Part shown: positions 57,665-64,000 of the stretch, piece after piece
How positions within the stretch are numbered: the first letter of the stretch is position 1
How the letters are laid out: every line of letters starts with the position of its first letter
NCBI GenBank assembly: GCA_029931535.1
Contig: JAQPZY010000514.1
Location: forward strand, 144,476-208,475
Length of the DNA: 64,000 nt
Direction of reading: 5' to 3'
Source: Margaritifera margaritifera
Lineage: Eukaryota > Mollusca > Bivalvia > Unionida > Margaritiferidae
Notes under the pieces: generated by a model
The model's input: only the letters and a program-made list of their open reading frames with translations
What the model was told of the DNA's origin: nothing
The model's database searches: none
Translations under genes and position numbers: made by a program

Positions 57665-60600
57665 GATAGTTCTGTTTGTTGACTTTTATAATTATTTTTC
57701 CCTGCGTTATCTAATAAAACCAGTAATTTATTGGCAAATATAATTTTTTTCGTCCTCTAAAATCTGTATAGAAAGACAATAGTTTATACCATCATACGAA
57801 GTTTTATATAATTGTAGCCTGGTTATTAAAAGATTTTGAAGAAAAAACAAAAACTAACTACGCAAAACATTTTTATATTTTTTTGTTTTATTAACAGAAA
57901 TCATATTAAAAACAACTAAATATTGATATTATAATATGTCTAAATAATAAGAAATCAATACTATTTGGCTAAGCTGTATCAATGCAAAGTAATAATTTTA
58001 AAACAAAAGAAATACTTAAGCATAATTAATATGCATGAAGTACTGCAAATAAAGATTCAAATGCCCTACCTCTTCTTTCCACCTGATAACAAATCGGCCC
58101 TTTTCAGCTTTTCCCTAACCCAAACTTCCCTTTTCAATGACTTCCTCTTCACCAACATAGAACTTCTCCTAACAACTTCTAAATTCCTCGCTCCTATATA
58201 TGCCTTATTGCCATAGCTTTTTTTCTGGCAAAGTAATCATTTCCAAGGCAGTATTTGGATTGATTTTAAAGCGACATACCTGGGTTCGTGCGGTTTGTAT
58301 GTTCGTTTTCCTTACCATGATAAGAGAAAGGACGCATGCACATCTCATATTAGTTCTTGAGGATGTATTTCAATCTAATGTCTCTGTTTTACAGTCTGCA
58401 GTTTTTTTCTTCTATCCATCATTTTGAAATACTTGAAAAATCATCTTGTGGTATTCTTTTTCGTATTTTCTGGCACTTGGCCTTCCCACAAAATTTATCG
58501 TATTTCTTCCTCCCGATAGCATTATTATGACCATAAGTGTACTCGTTTTGGACCTCAGACCACAATTATTTTGTCTTTTATTTTTATGTATAAGCGTTCA
58601 AACAGTATGCCACTTTTACCAAAACATGCATAGACCTAATATATCGGTCCTCTGTCAGTGCTGGATTACGCCAATAGGCAGGGATTAAAAGCACGTGCTT
58701 AGGGCACCAAGCAAAGAATGGGGCACAACAAAAAATAATAAGATTTTTTAAATTTTTTTTTAAAAAAATTGACATTGTGAATGGCGGGTGGGGGTAGGGG
58801 TTGCAAACCATAATCTTATTCCAGTGTTTAAGGGCCTGTAAAGGCCTTAAATATTCGGCGGCCGCTGCTCCTCTGTCCCCTTTTTGCTACATACATTAAC
58901 TCCACCTACAGTATCACATAACAAAATCCTGCAAGGTTATTTATCAATGTGCTGACCGGCTCGTTTTTTTGTATTACTAAATGTAAAACAAACTGAAACG
59001 TAGATGAAGTAACCAAAAATGCATGATCCCAGAAAAAAGGGACATTGGTACATCCTACCCGTTTTCGACATTAAATAAGAAACAAATGCAACTTTTCATA
59101 TATTAACAATAACAAATTTTCAAGCTTCTACCCTTTCATAATTATTACAATAAGTAACTTTACCAAAATGTCCAGTGGGCTAATAGATAATATGGCAAAA
59201 CAAGACAACTATTTCTTCGAAATATCTTCTTGATTTGGTTGAACCTCCGAAAGGTGGGGGGGGGGGGGGGGGAAGTGCAAGGGAATTAAACTCCTTTCAA
59301 TCTTTCAAATTTTTTCAACACATATACAAAATCACAAAAGTTACCTCCCTTCTGTATAATACAAGATTTTCAACCATCCAATATGGAATCCCCCCCCCCA
59401 ATATCGGTCATCGATGCAAGTGAGTTGGATTCAGAAACTGTACAGATATGTAATTAAACTAGCCAGGTCACTAATGCTATACAATGAAAGACTATGGTTG
59501 GTTACACTATAGTAGGCATAATAAAAGGAATTATTAGTGACAGAGAATATAATCGTGAAATTAATTACGAATGTAGGATACGACCGGTAATGTAAGTAGC
59601 AGGATACTTTAGCTTAAGATCGTTTATTATTGTTTTTCTCCTTGATATCTAAAGGAGAGACAAAGCAGTAGGGTGTCTGTCAGTTCAATAAGTTCATCAA
59701 AGAAAGTCGTCGAAAAATGACGGATCATCCTCATAATCTTTGCAGTACTCTTCGCGTTTGTTTTTGAATTCGAAGGTACCCATGTTCTTTGACTTGTCTC
59801 CCTTGATAGCGCAACATAAATGCCATTACCATTCCCTTAGACTGAGATAAAAATTAATCCGAGTAAAGATGCAACTAAGTGTTCCAAAAATCTAATTACA
59901 GCTGTTGCGAACCCGTATCAAGCTGACATCAATGCCGAAATCAATTCTTTCTGAAATTTTTAACCTATTTATGCATTTTCAAAAATATAATATGTTTTTT
60001 TTGGCGCTCGTCTGTTGTGATGTTAATCATTTGTACAATTCTATTCTATGTAACACATAAGTCGTAATTTTAAAAATGTGTGTATTTTTCTGTCGATTTC
60101 ACTAATGAATATCCCTCATTTCTATTTTTAGAACTTACACAAACAAAAATTTGCCATGAAATTAAAGTTTTAAAGATTTCCATTTCATTTTCTTCTTTTC
60201 ATATAGAATAGTATATACTAAACAACCTTTCAAAAAAAACAAATATCACAACAATAATATGGCTTTCTCTACCCCAGTATCAGATCCATGAAAGTAAGAA
60301 AGTTTATATTGGTATGAATTGATATTGCAAAATCTAAGTATTGGTATTTGTTGATGGTTAAAACTGTTAAAAAAAACGTGTGAAAGACTGCCTTACAATA
60401 TAATATGCATTATTTTATTTTTTTTTAAAAAGGGAAAATATTTTACCTGGCTGCATTACTATAATATTCTTTAATACTGGAATGAAGGAAAGATTAAGAT
60501 ATGCATGAAAAAGACAGAAAGTGATTGTAATTTACTATCGAAGCATAGTTTGTACAAAGCAAATTGTATAGCATAGGACGGTAAAAACAAGATTTTTAAT

Positions 60601-60930
60601 ATCTAAAGGCTAAAAAGGCGTAAACATTTCTGCAAGTGCAAAGGTTAGTGAAAAATTTTTTTTTGCAATTCAGAAGTTTTGATATGGGCGACTGGAGAAT
60701 AATTTAGGCAACCTGACTAATTGCAAATAAGCATTAGAATGATGCTTGTAGTACGATTTGGCAGAGTGACGAAGAAAATAATACAGTTAGTGTTTGCGTT
60801 TATGTACTAAAAGTCTCGCTACAAATCACCCAAAATAAAATGTGATTAGTCCCACTTAAATCAAATATTTTTACTTTTGAATATGTACAGTTCAGCAAAG
60901 AAAGTGAACCGTTCCCTTGAAATTAAGTGT
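57665..60930. other. AT-rich non-coding stretch
   Basis: Homopolymers of G (59256-59273) and C (59391-59398) and a G-rich run near 58790 stand out. Short frames at 57965-58216, 58200-58427 and 58446-58688 have no motifs. No gene supported. Confidence 0.5.
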
Positions 60931-60935
60931 AAAAT

Positions 60936-63035
60936 TATGTGTCAAAGGTAACATGCTAATTATTTTGTATCAAAGGTAACATTTTAATTTATATTGTATC
61001 AATGGTAATATGCTAAATTAATTGTAGTCAAAGGTAACAAAATAATTTATTTGTATCAAAAGAAGTAACATGCTAATTTATTTGTATCACAAACGGTAAC
61101 AATGCCAATTTTTTTATGTATCAAAGGTAATATTGCTAATTTATTTGTGTCAAAGGATAACCATGCTAATTTAAATTGTATCGAAGGTTAACATAATAAT
61201 TTAATTTGTGTTAAAGGTTAACATGTAAATTTATATTGTATCAAAAGTAAACATGCTAATTTATTTGTATCAAAGGTAAGGTGTCCAAATTGTAATATGT
61301 ATCCAAAAAGTAACATGATAAATTTCTTAATTTTATATCAAAGGTAACATGATAATTTATTTTTTAAATAAAAGGTAACACATGCCTAATTTATATTATA
61401 TCAACGGTAACATACTTAATTTATTTTATCAAAGGTAACGATGATAATTTATATTATATCAAAGGTAACATGATAAATTTATTAATAATCAAAGGTAACA
61501 TGTGATTAATTTATATTTATATCAAATGTAACATGATAATTTCTATTTATATCAAAGGTAACATGAACATAAATTTTAATTTATATCAAAATAGGTAACA
61601 TGATAATAGTATATGATTATCAAAGGTAACATGCTACATATTATTTATATCAAAGGTAACATGATAACTTATAAATTTTTATATCAAAGGTAACATGATA
61701 AATTTATTTGTATCAAAGGTAACATGAATAATTATATTTATATCAAAGTCACATGATAATTTATTTATAACAAAGGTAAACATGATAATTTATTTAATAT
61801 CAAAGGTAACATGCTTAAATTTATTTTTTATAAAAGGTAACATGCTAATTTATTTGTATCAAACGTAACAATACTAATATTAATTTTATCAAAGGAAACA
61901 TGATAATTCTATTTATATCCAGCAACGGTAACATGATAATTTATTTTTCTCAAAGGTTAACATGCTAAATCTTAATTTTTTATATAAAAAAGTAACATGA
62001 TATTATATTATATTTAATCAAAGGTAAGCATGATACAGTTTATTTATCGTCAACAGGTAAGAAAACTATGATAATTTATTTATAATCAAAGGTAAACATG
62101 CTAATCTCATTTTATCAACATGTAAGCATGAAAATTTATATTTAAAATCACAAACAGGGATAACATGTCTACAATTTATTTTATCAATAGGTAACATGAT
62201 ACAAATTTATTTATATATCAAATGCTTAACAATGCTAATTTATTTTACCACTCAAAAGTGAAGCAAGATAATTTATTAATATCAAAGGTAACATACGTAA
62301 TTTAATTATTAATGCAAGGGAGGTAACATGATAATTTAATGTTTACATTAAGCAAACAGGTAACATTGGTCTAATTTGTTATTTATATCAGAAAGGTAAC
62401 ATAGCTAATTTATTTTATCAAAGGTAACATGATAATATTATTTATAATCAAAAGGCATACATGCTAATTTATTTATATCAACAAAAGGTAAGGCATGATT
62501 AATTTCATTTATATCAAAGGTAACATGATAATATAATTTTTTATATACTAAAAAGTAACATGCTAATTTATTTTGATCAAAGGTAATATAGATACAATTT
62601 ATATCTTTATTATGCAAAGGTAACGATGCTAATTCGGTTATTTATATCAAAGGTAACATGATAATTTATATCTTATCATCAAAGGTAACAGTGATAATTT
62701 ATTTATATCGAACAGGTAAAGGCATGATAATCTTATTTATAATCAAAGGTAACATGAATAATCTTATTGTTATAATTTCATTATATCAAAGGTAACATGA
62801 TAATTTATTTATATCAAAGGTAACATGCTAATTTATGTTTATTCGAAAAAAAGGTAACAATAGATACATCTTATTTTAATGAAATGTAACATGCTAATGA
62901 AATATTTTCTGATCAAAGGTAATATCATACTAATTTATTTGTATGCAAAAAGGTAGGCATGCTAATTTATCTTATATACAAAGGTAACATGGTAACATGT
63001 ATTTCTGTGTCAAAGGTACCCAATGCTAATTTATT
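60936..63035 (+). repeat. 28 bp satellite-like array, ~70+ units, indel-rich
   Basis: The unit is close to ATCAAAGGTAACATGATAAT followed by TTATTTAT, present throughout. Units differ mainly by one- to three-base insertions and deletions instead of substitutions. The pattern could be rapid slippage decay or sequencing error in an unpolished array. Confidence 0.95.
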
Positions 63036-63039
63036 CTTT

Positions 63040-64000
63040 TTCCCATTGTTTCTTGTTACACAACTAACAACAAATGATCTATGAATTAACTTTCCCTTAG
63101 GCTAAGTTGAACATATAGATACAATTTTAAAAGTATATCATTTAATACATTTTCTTAAAGCTATAACAATAAGAAACCGAGTTTTAAATTTTTCAAAATC
63201 ATTATGTATCAAAGATTAATACAAGAAATTTCCAAAATAATGTATCCCATCCGGTCCTGGGCTAAATAAAAGTCAGAATGTTTAAAAAATTCGAGTGGCA
63301 TGAATTGCTAGACCATAGCTCTATTAGAGCGGTCGTTCTACCGATTGGAGATTTTGTTAAATATGTTCTAAAAATAAAGAGCATAAAGGACTAGCTAAAG
63401 TGACCTGGCAATTTAAATAAAGAAAGTACTATGCGCTATAAAAGCCAAGTTTTTCTCATTGAAACATCAATAAAACTAAGAGAAAACATAATATAAAGAA
63501 TAGGGGAGCAAATGTTATTATCGTTAGGGACACTAAGGATATAAATACATTAAATTATAATAAATTAAATCTGATATGAGAACTAGGCAAGTATGGCGAA
63601 AGAACAAACAACGCATGTTACTAATAAGATAGGCATATAAACATGCATAACTTAAATAAAAAAAAATAAACAAGAATAACAAAATAAAATAAACAAAGCT
63701 GTGTGAAAGTCACTATGATACGTAAAAAATGGCAAAGGAAAAAAAAAAAATTACAAGAGTAATCAGGGGGGGGACGTTAAAAACCAATAACTAGGTGCTA
63801 AAACCAAACTAAATAAAGTTGGTCCAAATTGGAAGCCAGAAGATTTACGTGCTAACCAAGTAATGTAAGTATGGAACCTACATCAGTCACTTAGACACGA
63901 ACTGCTACGAGCAAAAGATATAAGGAACGCAAACAGATGGTAGTAAAAACAAACACAAAATTTGTGTTAATAACAAGAGTCATTCCGCTTTTCAAAAACT
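63040..64000. other. AT-rich non-coding end of window
   Basis: No gene or repeat family recognised; A-rich runs at 63658-63668 and 63740-63750. Confidence 0.5.

Noticed and set aside
58640..58735. Segment like CGTGCTTAGGGCACCAAGCA, resembling a familiar DNA-transposon end
   Set aside because: No inverted partner or target-site duplication found, so it was not called.

Overview
This window looks like AT-rich, gene-poor, repeat-rich DNA from an invertebrate animal, most likely a lophotrochozoan and probably a mollusc (inference). The evidence is GT-AG introns in the one convincing gene, many long microsatellites, tRNA-derived SINEs with a CAAACA-type tail, and decayed Tigger/pogo, mariner and Crypton-like (tyrosine recombinase) genes. 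Nothing points to a prokaryote. No intact long gene is present; most open frames are random or run through simple repeats.

Region 1-28.9 kb is a collinear segmental duplication. Four blocks at about 1-550, 592-3770, 6070-6500 and 8390-12600 recur in the same order and orientation at about 15.97-16.44, 19.01-20.25, 22.51-22.91 and 22.93-26.64 kb. Copy 1 gained a SINE (copy 2 keeps the empty site), a threefold expansion of an ~820 bp unit, about 1.9 kb not found in copy 2, and a larger minisatellite. The duplicated unit carries exons of a minus-strand EF-hand gene. In the right-hand copy a signal-peptide exon (28.70-28.76 kb, with a TATA box upstream) is phase-compatible with an EF-hand exon at 26.5 kb, which is compatible with a second at 25.1 kb. 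Together they suggest a small secreted calcium-binding protein whose 3' end is unresolved. In the left-hand copy the first EF-hand exon is inverted, one base longer and out of frame, and lies directly beside a transposon-like pseudogene (12.63-13.89 kb), so that copy looks dead.

Region 29-42 kb holds a degenerate repeat array (30.8-31.5 kb), strongly decayed coding-like DNA (31.5-33.3 kb, and 34.35-35.1 kb with a gag-like zinc knuckle), a 65 bp minisatellite, compound (TA)n(GA)n tracts, a foldback element, a Crypton-like fragment (40.5-40.8 kb) and a small coding-like minus-strand ORF (40.17-40.33 kb).

Region 42-49 kb is dominated by tandem arrays: (TATG)n beside a small terminal-inverted-repeat element, an ~84 bp array, an 11-copy 32 bp array whose units look like 3' splice sites, an array of about 50-57 bp units, and a 22-copy 36 bp array in which each unit carries GGTAAGT-like donor sequence and keeps an open 12-residue frame.

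Region 49-64 kb contains a second copy of the SINE, a mariner fragment, a strong hairpin, another Crypton-like fragment and a 2.1 kb array of a 28 bp unit with unusually dense indels. The last feature may reflect real decay or unpolished long-read sequence.
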